In this document: positions 14,589-21,145 of the stretch, piece by piece
How positions within the stretch are numbered: the stretch's first letter is position 1
How the letters are laid out: the number at the start of each line of letters is the position of its first letter
NCBI GenBank assembly: GCA_002314265.1
Contig: DCEW01000023.1
Coordinates: 12,064-33,208, forward strand
Direction: 5' to 3'
Source of the DNA: Flavobacteriales bacterium UBA1820
Lineage (GTDB): Bacteria > Bacteroidota > Bacteroidia > Flavobacteriales > UBA1820
Length of the DNA stretch: 21,145 bases
Made by a program: the position numbers and the translations under genes
Notes under the pieces: model-generated
Databases searched by the model: none
Told to the model about the DNA's origin: nothing
What the model saw: the letters and a program-made list of their open reading frames with translations, nothing else

Positions 14589-15491
14589 CTACCAGCGGGG
14601 AACCTCCTCCAGGCGCGGTACGTAGAAGACGTTCGGGTAGTGGTCGGAGTGCTGGTCGGTAAACTCGTCGCGCAGGATCTGCTGGTCCCGGACTTTTCCC
14701 TTGAGGTCTTTGCTGACGAAGATGTAGTCGTAGCGGTGGTGCAGGGAGTTCTTGCCGGTGTAGCGCACGGTAGGGAAGGTGGACTGGTAGTCCTTGTGCA
14801 TCAGGTGCGAAACATCCACCAGGCCGCTTTCCAGAATGCGGCTCTGTACGCTGAAGTCGGCGCGGTCGTTGTCGAGGTTTTGCAGGTGGGGGCTTTTTAC
14901 CCGGCGCTGTATCTGGAGCCGGGCGTACTGGCCGTCGGCGTAGTGCAGCGAGTCGTACGGGGAGAAGGAGTTGAAGTCGCCCATGATGATCCATTTGGTC
15001 GGGTCGTCCTGCGTGGCCAGGGTGTGGAGCAGGATCTCGGCTTCTTTCATCCGTTTGGCCCGCGAATGGGGATTGAGGTGGATCGAGATGACGTGGTAGC
15101 CGCCTATGTCGGCCATGACGAAGCCGTGGGTCATGTTGTCCGTTACCCGGCGCACGTTTACGATGGGGTACTTGGAGGTGATGGCCGGCGGGTAGCCCGG
15201 TTCCTTGCACAGGATGGCGTAGGGATGCCCGTAGCTCTCGGCTAGGGCCTGCAGCGATTCCTGGGTGAAGCCGTTGGTCTCCTGAAGGGCAAGGATGTCC
15301 GGGTCCTGTTGGCGCACCCATGCGGCGAAGACTTGCTTGTGGGCCGTGGTGTCGTCCTTCATGCCTTCCAGGATGTTGTAGGAGATGATCTTCATCAGGG
15401 GCGGGTCGGCTTGCGCCCAGGCGCTTGTCCAAAGGCAGAGCCACAGCAGGGAAAAGACGGACAGGCGCAGGGAGAGGAGGTGTGTTTTCAT
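14589..15491 (-). CDS. Secreted endonuclease/exonuclease/phosphatase (EEP) family protein
   Basis: This 300-residue Mg-dependent phosphoesterase has a signal peptide (residues 1-26, cleavage near AWA-QA), so it acts outside the cytoplasm. The DNase I-like motifs are all present: SYNILEG (Asn39), LQETNG (Glu71), SIHLNPHS (His138), IMGDFNSFSPYD (Asp172, Asn174), HRYDYIFVS (Asp255) and the catalytic QHSDHYPN (Asp283, His284). The active site is intact. Whether the substrate is DNA, RNA, a nucleotide or a phospholipid cannot be told. ATG 15491 starts the signal peptide; the frame stays open to 15785 but into the opposite promoter region. It is divergent to a predicted nucleoside transporter, which makes extracellular nucleic-acid or nucleotide salvage an attractive inference. 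Confidence 0.88.
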   Translation of the reverse strand: MKTHLLSLRLSVFSLLWLCLWTSAWAQADPPLMKIISYNILEGMKDDTTAHKQVFAAWVRQQDPDILALQETNGFTQESLQALAESYGHPYAILCKEPGYPPAITSKYPIVNVRRVTDNMTHGFVMADIGGYHVISIHLNPHSRAKRMKEAEILLHTLATQDDPTKWIIMGDFNSFSPYDSLHYADGQYARLQIQRRVKSPHLQNLDNDRADFSVQSRILESGLVDVSHLMHKDYQSTFPTVRYTGKNSLHHRYDYIFVSKDLKGKVRDQQILRDEFTDQHSDHYPNVFYVPRLEEVPRW

Positions 15492-15542
15492 GGTACGGTC
15501 GTTGTTTTTTTCTTTTTTTCGGACCCTGGATGAGTCCGCAGA

Positions 15543-15550
15543 CAAAGATG
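15543..15550 (-). promoter_or_regulatory. Probable -7 element of the EEP gene promoter
   Basis: Minus strand CATCTTTG is one base off TANNTTTG. No -33 match was seen. The start would be near 15536, about 45 nt before the ATG. It abuts two palindromes at 15550-15572. Confidence 0.45.
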
Positions 15551-15572
15551 GGAATTTCCCGGGGAATGTCCC
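15550..15572. promoter_or_regulatory. Tandem palindromes in the divergent promoter region
   Basis: GGGAATTTCCC (15550-15560) and GGGAATGTCCC (15562-15572) are near-identical 11-base inverted repeats, 12 bases apart, about one helical turn. They lie directly upstream of, and touching, the EEP -7 element. This is the layout expected of a dimeric regulator's operator. No regulator gene is adjacent. Confidence 0.4.
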
Positions 15573-15640
15573 GGGGGCGGAGCGAAAATTTTGTTGTCTG
15601 TCCGGGATGGGTATCCTCGTTTTTTCCGCGAAAACTTCGT

Positions 15641-15648
15641 TATCTTTG
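15641..15648 (+). promoter_or_regulatory. -7 element of the nucleoside transporter promoter
   Basis: TATCTTTG matches TANNTTTG exactly, and GAAAACTTCG lies immediately upstream (15630-15639). No clear TTTG at -33. The start would be near 15655, giving a leader of about 60 nt. In this leader GGAAAGGGAG and CTCTCTTTTCC can fold into an imperfect hairpin. Confidence 0.6.
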
Positions 15649-15717
15649 GGGCGAAGGAGGCTTCCGGAAAGGGAGTGTATCCTCTCTTTTCCTAACGAAA
15701 AAAACGACAGGTAAAAA

Positions 15718-16947
15718 ATGAGTGTGAAATTTCGCTTGATCGTCATGAACTTCCTGCAGTATGGTGTGTGGGGAGCATGGCTCATATCGCTCGGGGCGTA
15801 CCTGGGCGGAGGGTTGCATTACAGCGGTGTGGAAATCGGCAGTTTCTTTGCCACGATGGGGATCGCCTCCCTGTTCATGCCTGCGTTGATGGGCATCATT
15901 GCCGACCGATGGGTGCCGGCGCAAAAACTGCTGGGGGTGTGCCATCTGATCGCCGCTGCGCTGATGATGGTGGCGGCCCGCCAACAGGAGTACGTGTGGC
16001 TCTATGCGTCGATGCTGGCCAGTGTGATGTTCTACATGCCGACCATTTCGCTGTCCAATTCGGTGGCGTACTACTCGCTGGAGAAGGCCGGGCTGGATAC
16101 CGTGCGGCATTTCCCTCCGATCCGCGTGTGGGGCACCGTGGGTTTTATCTGTGCGATGATCCTGGTCGATCTGCTCGGGCTGGCGCGTACGGCGGGGCAG
16201 TTGTATTTTTCGGGGGCGATCGGGATCGTACTCGGCTTGTATGCCTTTACCCTGCCGCATTGCCCGGTGAACCGCACGCCGGAGAAGAAGGGCTGGGTGG
16301 ACGCGATGGGCTTGCGGGCCTTCACGCTGTTCCGTGAAAGGAGGATGGCGATATTTTTCCTCTTTTCGATGCTTCTGGGAGTCTCTTTGCAGATCACCAA
16401 TGCCTTTGCCAATGATTATCTGACCAATTTCTTCGGGGCCGATCCGGCTTACCAGGGTACTTTCGGGGTGGAACACGCCAATATCCTGATCTCGCTTTCG
16501 CAGGCTTCCGAGACCTTGTGCATCCTGTTGATCCCGTTCTTCCTCAAACGTTTCGGGATCAAGACCGTGATGCTGATCAGCATGATGGCCTGGGTGTTGC
16601 GCTTCGGCCTGTTGGGGACGGGCAATCCGGGCGGAGGAGTATGGATGCTCATCCTCTCGATGATCGTCTATGGCGTGGCCTTCGACTTTTTCAACATATC
16701 GGGTTCGCTGTATGTCAATCAGCAGACTTCGTCCACGATCCGTTCGAGCGCGCAAGGCGTGTTTATGATCATGACCAACGGTTTCGGAGCCTTTATCGGG
16801 TCGTATGCAGCCGGAAAGGTAGTTGATGTGGCCGGTTGGCCCGATGCATGGTTTGTCTTCGCGGGGTATTCGCTGGTAGTAGGGTTGCTGTTTGCTGTGG
16901 TGTTCCGTCCGCAGAAGGTACAGGGTCCGAACGTGTCTGCGCAATAA
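15718..16947 (+). CDS. MFS nucleoside permease, NupG/XapB-like
   Basis: This 409-residue inner-membrane transporter has about twelve hydrophobic segments in two halves and is predicted to be a proton-coupled nucleoside importer. NupG-family signs are the start KFRLIVMNFLQYGVWGAWLISLG (4-26), IGSFFATMGIASLFMPALMGIIADRW, YMPTISLSNSVAYYSL in the first half, and FDFFNISGSLYVNQQ plus SSAQGVFMIMTNGFG in the second. The length fits the family (about 418 in E. coli NupG). The exact nucleoside range is not readable. It starts at ATG 15718, with AAAAAA just before it and no Shine-Dalgarno. It is divergent to the secreted EEP phosphoesterase, consistent with a salvage pair, though the two could simply be neighbours. 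It runs convergent with the recombinase gene; no clear terminator lies in the 60-base gap. Confidence 0.88.
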   Translation: MSVKFRLIVMNFLQYGVWGAWLISLGAYLGGGLHYSGVEIGSFFATMGIASLFMPALMGIIADRWVPAQKLLGVCHLIAAALMMVAARQQEYVWLYASMLASVMFYMPTISLSNSVAYYSLEKAGLDTVRHFPPIRVWGTVGFICAMILVDLLGLARTAGQLYFSGAIGIVLGLYAFTLPHCPVNRTPEKKGWVDAMGLRAFTLFRERRMAIFFLFSMLLGVSLQITNAFANDYLTNFFGADPAYQGTFGVEHANILISLSQASETLCILLIPFFLKRFGIKTVMLISMMAWVLRFGLLGTGNPGGGVWMLILSMIVYGVAFDFFNISGSLYVNQQTSSTIRSSAQGVFMIMTNGFGAFIGSYAAGKVVDVAGWPDAWFVFAGYSLVVGLLFAVVFRPQKVQGPNVSAQ

Positions 16948-17007
16948 GCGGACTTCTTGGCGGGGGCTGACCATCCTTGCGGGAGGGAAACCTGCCCGGC
17001 GGCGGGA

Positions 17008-17751
17008 TCAGTCCTGTGTGAGGGCTTGCAGGAGTCCTGCGGAGGCTTTCTTTTCTGCGGTTTGTTCGACCGCTGTGGCCGTGGATGTGCCCGGGCTGCT
17101 CTTTGCCGGGCGGAGTGTGCGTCTGTGGTGGCGGCTTTCATTCCAGGCTTCCGATACCGAAGGAGATCGCTTTTTCAGGTTGTTGAACGTGTCGCGCGAG
17201 ACGTGGTAATGCCGGCAGAGGGAGGCGATGGAATGCCCTTGGCGGAGCATCTGTACGATGTCGTTTCGGTGGTCCATCAGAAGGCGGAGTTTGGTGCAGC
17301 TACCCTTGCGCCGCCCTAGTACCACGCCTTCGGAACGCCGCAGAGCCAAGGCTTCTTTGGTGCGCAGGGAGATCAGGTTGCGTTCGATTTCGGCCACCAG
17401 TCCGAAAGCAAAGCACAGGACTTTGCTGTTGATGCTGTTGTCGAAGGCGTAGCCGTCCTTGGTGCTGTACAGAGTGATGTTTTTTTCCAGGCAATGCCCC
17501 ATGATGGCCATGATGTCGGTCAGGGTGCGGCTCAGGCGGGAGAGTTCGGTGACGATGAGGGTGTCGCCCTTTTTGAGCCTTTTCAGCATGGAGCCGAGTT
17601 TGCGTTCCTTTTTGTTTTTCTTTCCGCTGACCACTTCCATCACCCAACGGTCGATGGACAGGTTTCTGTTTTGGGCAAAACGGCGGATTTCGTCTTGTTG
17701 GTTGGAGAGGTTTTGTTTGCTGGTGCTGACTCTCAGGTAGGCGACGATCAT
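17008..17751 (-). CDS. Mpi-like serine recombinase (DNA invertase)
   Basis: This resolvase/invertase-family site-specific recombinase has 247 residues. The catalytic domain starts MIVAYLRVSTSKQNL with the nucleophile Ser9, then DEIRRFAQNRNL, VVSGKKNKKERKLG, the arginine motif VTELSRLSRTL (67-77), STKDGYAFDNSINSKVL and GLVAEIERNLISLRTKEAL (the start of the long dimer helix). A helix-turn-helix follows at about 172-195 (GHSIASLCRHYHVSRDTFNN). From memory it is closely similar to Mpi of Bacteroides fragilis, which inverts many capsule promoters. Residues beyond about 197 form a Ser/Thr/Ala/Lys-rich tail of some 50 residues that I do not expect in Mpi. ATG 17751 begins the family N-terminus. The upstream region is distinctly AT-rich. 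No capsule genes or obvious inverted promoter lie next to it. Confidence 0.9.
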   Translation of the reverse strand: MIVAYLRVSTSKQNLSNQQDEIRRFAQNRNLSIDRWVMEVVSGKKNKKERKLGSMLKRLKKGDTLIVTELSRLSRTLTDIMAIMGHCLEKNITLYSTKDGYAFDNSINSKVLCFAFGLVAEIERNLISLRTKEALALRRSEGVVLGRRKGSCTKLRLLMDHRNDIVQMLRQGHSIASLCRHYHVSRDTFNNLKKRSPSVSEAWNESRHHRRTLRPAKSSPGTSTATAVEQTAEKKASAGLLQALTQD

Positions 17752-18006
17752 GGTGATGAAGGCTAAGAAATAAAGGTTATTTTGTTGTGGTTTTTGCACG
17801 AAACACGCAAAGTAATCAAATAATATTTTGTAAAAACTTGTTTTTAACACTGATATGTGAATTTTCTTGCGCAAAAAACATAAATTCGTCCGACGTTCCC
17901 ACAAAGTGCCTTCTCCGCTCTTGCAGGCGGAAAGGAGCCGGGCGGCCGTCATTTCGGAAATTGCCGGCAAAGCGTTACATTTGTTCCGTTGAATCTCCTC
18001 GAAGCG
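17752..18006. other. AT-rich divergent region between recombinase and ExbD-like gene
   Basis: No gene is supported. The part at 17761-17880 is far more AT-rich than the rest of the window. A weak recombinase -7 candidate lies on the minus strand at 17815-17808 (TTACTTTG, one base off TANNTTTG). A perfect inverted repeat TAAAAAC (17831-17837) TT GTTTTTA (17840-17846) covers the place where its -33 element would be, so it could be an autoregulatory operator or a recombinase-binding site. The ExbD-like gene promoter is at 17952-17983. Confidence 0.35.
17952..17983 (+). promoter_or_regulatory. Promoter of the ExbD-like gene (TTTC-N20-TACATTTG)
   Basis: TACATTTG at 17976-17983 matches TANNTTTG exactly, with TTTC (17952-17955) 20 bases upstream. 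The start would be near 17990, which rules out an alternative TTG start at 17989 and supports ATG 18007. Confidence 0.65.
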
Positions 18007-18474
18007 ATGCGATTGAGTTTTACAAAGAAAAGAGAAGGGGCTCTCTCCCGCCAATCGACTGCCAGCGTGCCGGTGGTGGTGTTCATGTTCCTGTTGTTCC
18101 TGATGGCGGCCACGGTGATGCGCGAGACGACCCTCAATGTCCAGCGGGCCGAAGGAGTGCCGCAGACCCCCCGGATGCGTCTGCAACGCACGCAGGACAT
18201 GGCCTTTGTCTATCTGGCGCCGTCCGATGCGGCGGTGGACCGCCGGTATCGGGATCGGGGTTATGCGCTGCTGCTCAACGGTTGCTATGCGCCGGTGCGG
18301 CGTATCGAGGATTTTGTAAAGACGGAAAAAGGCATTGTGGCCTTGGGGGGATACCGCAGCATAACGTTCCGGGTAGCTTCCGACCCGCAGGTGGACAAGG
18401 CGATCGAGGAGCGGGTAAAGGCTCTCTTGTACAAGGCGGTGGCGGAAGATACGGCACGGTATCGGGTCCGCTGA
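18007..18474 (+). CDS. ExbD/TolR-like protein lacking the membrane aspartate
   Basis: ExbD works with ExbB and TonB to couple the proton gradient to outer-membrane transport. This 155-residue protein has the ExbD layout: a basic cytoplasmic start (MRLSFTKKREG), a single membrane segment (about 20-37) and a periplasmic domain. Bacteroidota ExbD proteins, as I recall them, have STASLPD at the start of the membrane segment. Here it reads STASVPV, so the conserved proton-relay aspartate is Val23. The following LMAATVMRETTL and the ending ITFRVASDPQVDKAIEERVKALL fit the family. No exbB, tonB or second exbD is nearby. It may be a structural subunit, a diverged paralogue or decaying. The assignment to ExbD is good, the loss of activity is inference. 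Confidence 0.75.
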   Translation: MRLSFTKKREGALSRQSTASVPVVVFMFLLFLMAATVMRETTLNVQRAEGVPQTPRMRLQRTQDMAFVYLAPSDAAVDRRYRDRGYALLLNGCYAPVRRIEDFVKTEKGIVALGGYRSITFRVASDPQVDKAIEERVKALLYKAVAEDTARYRVR

Positions 18475-18530
18475 CTTTTTCGCAGGGCGTTGGCGGGAGA
18501 AAAAGTGGAGGTGGATAGAACAGGCTGCGA

Positions 18531-18597
18531 CTCGGCAGCGCCCGGTCCGAAAACTTCGTTTCCTCCTTGTCGCTGCGCTCGCCTTTGTGTATTTTTG
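18531..18597 (+). promoter_or_regulatory. tyrS promoter with the shared upstream module
   Basis: The -7 element TATTTTTG (18590-18597) has CTTG (18566-18569) 20 bases upstream. Further upstream are CTCGGCAGCGC (18531-18541), 7 bases and GAAAACTTCG (18549-18558), 31 bases before the -7. The same elements at the same spacing lie upstream of the helicase. Transcription should start near 18604, about 36 nt before the ATG. Confidence 0.65.
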
Positions 18598-18639
18598 CAA
18601 GCGATTCGAAAAAAACAATAAAACATTCGAGAACATTCG

Positions 18640-19941
18640 ATGGCGGAAAACAAAAAGGATTTTTTGGAAGAACTCTCCTGGCGCGGGATGATGCACACGG
18701 CAATGCCGGGAGTGGAAAATTTGTTCGCAGAAGGAATGGTAACGGCCTACGTGGGCACCGATCCGACGGCCGATTCGCTCCATATCGGACACCTGGTGTC
18801 GGTGATGATGCTCAAGCACCTGCAGAGTTGCGGGCATAAGCCGTTGATGCTGGTGGGCGGGGCGACCGGAATGATCGGCGACCCCTCGGGAAAATCCAAC
18901 GAGCGCAACCTGCTGGACGAGGATACCCTCCGGCACAATCAGGAGGCGATCAAGGCGCAGTTGTCGCATTTTCTGGATTTCGATTCCGATGCGCCCAACG
19001 CAGCCGAGATGGTGAACAACTACGACTGGATGAAGGACTTCTCCTTTCTCGACTTTGCGCGCGAGGTGGGCAAGCACATCACGGTGAACTACATGATGGC
19101 CAAGGATTCGGTCAAGTCGCGTCTGAACGGCACGGCCAACGACGGCTTGTCGTTTACCGAGTTTACGTACCAGTTGCTCCAGGGCTACGACTTCCTGCAC
19201 TTGTACCAGACCAAAGGGTGCCGCTTGCAGATGGGCGGCAGTGACCAGTGGGGCAATATCACCACCGGTACGGAACTTATCCGCCGCAAGACGGGCGGCG
19301 AGGCGTATGGATTGACTTGTCCGCTGATCACCAAGGCGGACGGGAAAAAGTTCGGCAAGACCGAAAGCGGCAACATTTGGCTCGATCCGGCGCGTACATC
19401 CCCCTATCGTTTTTACCAGTTCTGGCTCAACGTGTCGGACGAGGATGCGGTCCGCTACATCAAGATATTCACCCTGCTGGATCGGGAGACCATCGAGGGG
19501 CTCATCGAGCAGCACGCCCAGGCGCCGCACCTGCGCCTGCTCCAAAAGCGTTTGGCCGAGGAGGTAACGGTGATGGTACACAGCCGTGCGGATTACCAGG
19601 CGGCGCTCGAGGCTTCGGAGATCCTCTTCGGTCAGGCTACGCGGGACAGCCTGTTGCGTTTGTCCGAAGGCGACCTGCTGGCGGTCTTCGAGGGGGTGCC
19701 TTCCGGTACGCTTCCCTTGGGCGAACTGGGCCAGGGAATGGATGTGGCTTCGCTGGCGGTCAAGGCGGGATTCCTGCCTTCGCTCTCCGAGGCGCGGCGG
19801 GCCCTGAAGGAAAACTCCCTTTCGGTCAACAAGGAGAAGGTGAGTGCCGAACGCGTGATTACGTCCGGGGATTTGCTGCGCGGCCGCTACCTGGTGTTGC
19901 AGCGCGGGCGGAAGAACTATTTCCTTTTGACGGTCGAATGA
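18640..19941 (+). CDS. tyrS: Tyrosyl-tRNA synthetase
   Basis: This class I synthetase charges tRNA-Tyr in the cytoplasm. The 433-residue product has the HIGH motif in DSLHIGHLV (48-51), [17 protein letters not shown] (70-86), [18 protein letters not shown] (tyrosine-binding Asp and Gln), and KFGKT (237-241) in the place of KMSKS. The C-terminal S4-type RNA-binding domain is seen in [18 protein letters not shown] and the end [13 protein letters not shown]. Length and motifs fit bacterial TyrRS. It is the first gene of a tyrS-hpt-adk run on the plus strand with gaps of 28 and 25 bases, so it is probably an operon. It has its own promoter with a shared upstream module. No T-box-like leader is visible, and Bacteroidota do not usually use them. 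Confidence 0.97.
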   Translation: MAENKKDFLEELSWRGMMHTAMPGVENLFAEGMVTAYVGTDPTADSLHIGHLVSVMMLKHLQSCGHKPLMLVGGATGMIGDPSGKSNERNLLDEDTLRHNQEAIKAQLSHFLDFDSDAPNAAEMVNNYDWMKDFSFLDFAREVGKHITVNYMMAKDSVKSRLNGTANDGLSFTEFTYQLLQGYDFLHLYQTKGCRLQMGGSDQWGNITTGTELIRRKTGGEAYGLTCPLITKADGKKFGKTESGNIWLDPARTSPYRFYQFWLNVSDEDAVRYIKIFTLLDRETIEGLIEQHAQAPHLRLLQKRLAEEVTVMVHSRADYQAALEASEILFGQATRDSLLRLSEGDLLAVFEGVPSGTLPLGELGQGMDVASLAVKAGFLPSLSEARRALKENSLSVNKEKVSAERVITSGDLLRGRYLVLQRGRKNYFLLTVE

Positions 19942-19969
19942 TCCATGCTTTGCCAAGATAGATAAGAAG

Positions 19970-20527
19970 ATGAACGGACGAAAGATGATCCCCGATGTAA
20001 CCCTCTACGACAAGACGTTCGAGGTGTATATCCCCAAAAAGCGGATCGAGGCGACGGTACTCGACCTGGTGGACCACGTGGCGCACGATCTGGGCGAGGA
20101 GGCTTGTCCGATCTTCGTCGGGGTGCTCAACGGGGCTTTCCTTTTCATGTCGGACTTCGTGCGACACTATCCGTACAACTGCGAATTGTCGTTTGTCAAG
20201 ATGGCTTCCTACCGGGGCACCTCCACGACGGGACAAGTCCAGACCCTCCTGGGGGTGAACGAGGACTTTTCGGGGCGTACGGTGGTGGTGCTGGAAGACA
20301 TCGTCGATACGGGCAATACGATCGAGCGGCTTTACGAATTGTTCCGCGAGAGTGGGGTGAAGGATTTTCGGATCGCCACCCTGTTCTTCAAACCCGATTC
20401 GTACAAGAAGGATCTTCCGATCCATTATCGGGGGATGGACGTCGAAAACAAGTTTATCGTAGGATACGGGCTGGATTACAACGGCTTGGGCCGGAATCTG
20501 CCGCATATCTACCAATTGAAGGAATAA
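19970..20527 (+). CDS. hpt: Hypoxanthine phosphoribosyltransferase
   Basis: It converts hypoxanthine (and often guanine) with PRPP to IMP or GMP in purine salvage. The 185-residue product has the type I PRTase fold, with GVLNGAFLFMSDF (51-63), the flexible loop KMASYRGTSTTG (77-88) and the PRPP-binding motif VVLEDIVDTGNT (106-117). KPDSY and VGYGLDYNGLGRNLP are typical of bacterial HPRTs. Met6 is an alternative start, but ATG 19970 gives the usual length. It lies between tyrS and adk, and the hpt-adk order is common in Bacteroidota, where obgE often follows. A substrate preference cannot be read reliably. Confidence 0.94.
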   Translation: MNGRKMIPDVTLYDKTFEVYIPKKRIEATVLDLVDHVAHDLGEEACPIFVGVLNGAFLFMSDFVRHYPYNCELSFVKMASYRGTSTTGQVQTLLGVNEDFSGRTVVVLEDIVDTGNTIERLYELFRESGVKDFRIATLFFKPDSYKKDLPIHYRGMDVENKFIVGYGLDYNGLGRNLPHIYQLKE

Positions 20528-20552
20528 CACAACCAAACCAACGATCGACAAG

Positions 20553-21125
20553 ATGATCAACATCGTGCTTTTCGGCCCTCCGGGGGCGGGAAAAGGGACT
20601 CAGGCGGAGTTCCTGAAAGAAAAATACGGACTGGTGCACATCTCCACCGGCGATGTGTTCCGCCAGAACATCAAGAACGGGACGGAGCTGGGCAAGCTGG
20701 CCGAGTCCTACATCAAGCAGGGGCATCTGGTGCCGGACGAGGTAACCATCGCCATGCTCAAGGATGTAGTGGAAAACAATGCGCAGGCCAAGGGCTTTAT
20801 CTTCGACGGATTTCCCCGTACGCAGGCCCAGGGGGAGGCGCTGGATGTCTTCCTGAAGGAAAAAGGCATGGAGGTCAGCGCGATGCTGGCTCTCGAGGTC
20901 GAGGACGAGATCCTGGTAAAACGCTTGCTGGAGCGCGGAAAGGTTTCTGGCCGTGCCGACGATGCCGACGAGTCGGTGATCCGGGCGCGGATTGCGGAAT
21001 ACTACGCCAAGACCAATATCCTCAAGGATTTCTATTCTGCACAAGGGAAATACCACGGGGTGAACGGCGTGGGCGCTATTCCGGAGATCGCCGAGCGCCT
21101 GGCGCAGATCATCGACCGTTTATAA
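20553..21125 (+). CDS. adk: Adenylate kinase (short-LID form)
   Basis: It interconverts ATP, AMP and ADP in the cytoplasm. The 190-residue product has the P-loop GPPGAGKGT (8-16), the AMP-binding region STGDVFR (31-37), DGFPRT (85-90) and the conserved arginines in RLLERGKVSGRADD, where the LID is short. E. coli-type enzymes of about 214 residues have a longer LID, and Gram-positive ones add zinc cysteines, which are absent here. The short LID is ordinary for this length class. Last gene of the tyrS-hpt-adk run, starting at ATG 20553 after a 25-base gap. The window ends 20 bases past its stop, so any following gene is not visible. Confidence 0.96.
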   Translation: MINIVLFGPPGAGKGTQAEFLKEKYGLVHISTGDVFRQNIKNGTELGKLAESYIKQGHLVPDEVTIAMLKDVVENNAQAKGFIFDGFPRTQAQGEALDVFLKEKGMEVSAMLALEVEDEILVKRLLERGKVSGRADDADESVIRARIAEYYAKTNILKDFYSAQGKYHGVNGVGAIPEIAERLAQIIDRL

Positions 21126-21145
21126 GACGTTCCCTCCAGGGCGGG

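Noticed and set aside
15664..15692. Leader hairpin of the nucleoside transporter as an attenuator or riboswitch
   Set aside because: The stem is imperfect and short, there is no T-run after it, and it matches no riboswitch class I know.
17790..17879. GTTTTTGC (17790-17797) and GCAAAAAAC (17871-17879) as borders of an invertible segment next to the Mpi-like gene
   Set aside because: The arms differ in length by one A and are simple AT-rich sequence, and the segment between holds only a weak promoter candidate. It is not enough to claim a switch.
17752..19956. Extension of the recombinase frame through tyrS to give a 982-residue protein
   Set aside because: The family N-terminus starts exactly at ATG 17751. 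The upstream part is antisense to tyrS and the ExbD-like gene.

Overview
This window looks like a Bacteroidota chromosome segment, probably from the Rikenellaceae/Alistipes side of Bacteroidales. That placement is inferred from the GC-rich coding style, the protein families and the promoters. At least eight upstream regions carry the Bacteroidota -7 element TANNTTTG, often with a TTTG-like -33 element 19-21 bp upstream, and Shine-Dalgarno sequences are nearly absent. Most of the window is dense housekeeping sequence with a few accessory genes between.

Layout. 53-3228 (minus): carB, in the short form that lacks the C-terminal allosteric domain, and rpmH, which has its own consensus promoter and a terminator. 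3520-4437 (plus): a secreted alpha/beta hydrolase, convergent with a WecA/TagO-type polyprenyl-phosphate sugar-1-phosphate transferase (4471-5556, minus). 5860-7284 (minus): a RecD-like SF1 helicase whose promoter lies in a tandem pair of 66-bp repeats. 7674-9070 (plus): DUF3822 and rsmD, overlapping. 9140-9852 (plus): two small overlapping genes joined by a textbook -1 slippery heptamer, ending in a strong terminator. 9973-11993 (minus): serC-serA, the first two dedicated reactions of phosphoserine synthesis. 12280-14441 (plus): a four-gene operon of an SPFH/stomatin-like protein, two small multi-pass membrane proteins and an RHH (Arc-type) DNA-binding protein, closed by a 17-bp-stem terminator. 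14589-15491 (minus) and 15718-16947 (plus): a divergent pair of a secreted EEP-family phosphoesterase and a NupG-like nucleoside transporter. 17008-17751 (minus): a serine recombinase very like Mpi, the Bacteroides promoter invertase. 18007-18474 (plus): an orphan ExbD-like protein without its membrane aspartate. 18640-21125 (plus): tyrS-hpt-adk, an operon for tyrosyl-tRNA and purine nucleotide metabolism.

Most notable points: (1) the 9140-9852 pair has the architecture of phage tail-assembly chaperones made by programmed -1 frameshifting, but sits alone among housekeeping genes; (2) a promoter-associated module, CTCGGCAGCGC-N7-GAAAACTTCG-N30/31-TANNTTTG, occurs upstream of both the helicase and tyrS; (3) an Mpi-like invertase is present with no obvious invertible promoter beside it; (4) the ExbD homologue has lost its proton-relay aspartate; (5) the SPFH-RHH membrane operon has no assigned function that I know of. 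No tRNA, rRNA, CRISPR array or complete insertion sequence was seen.
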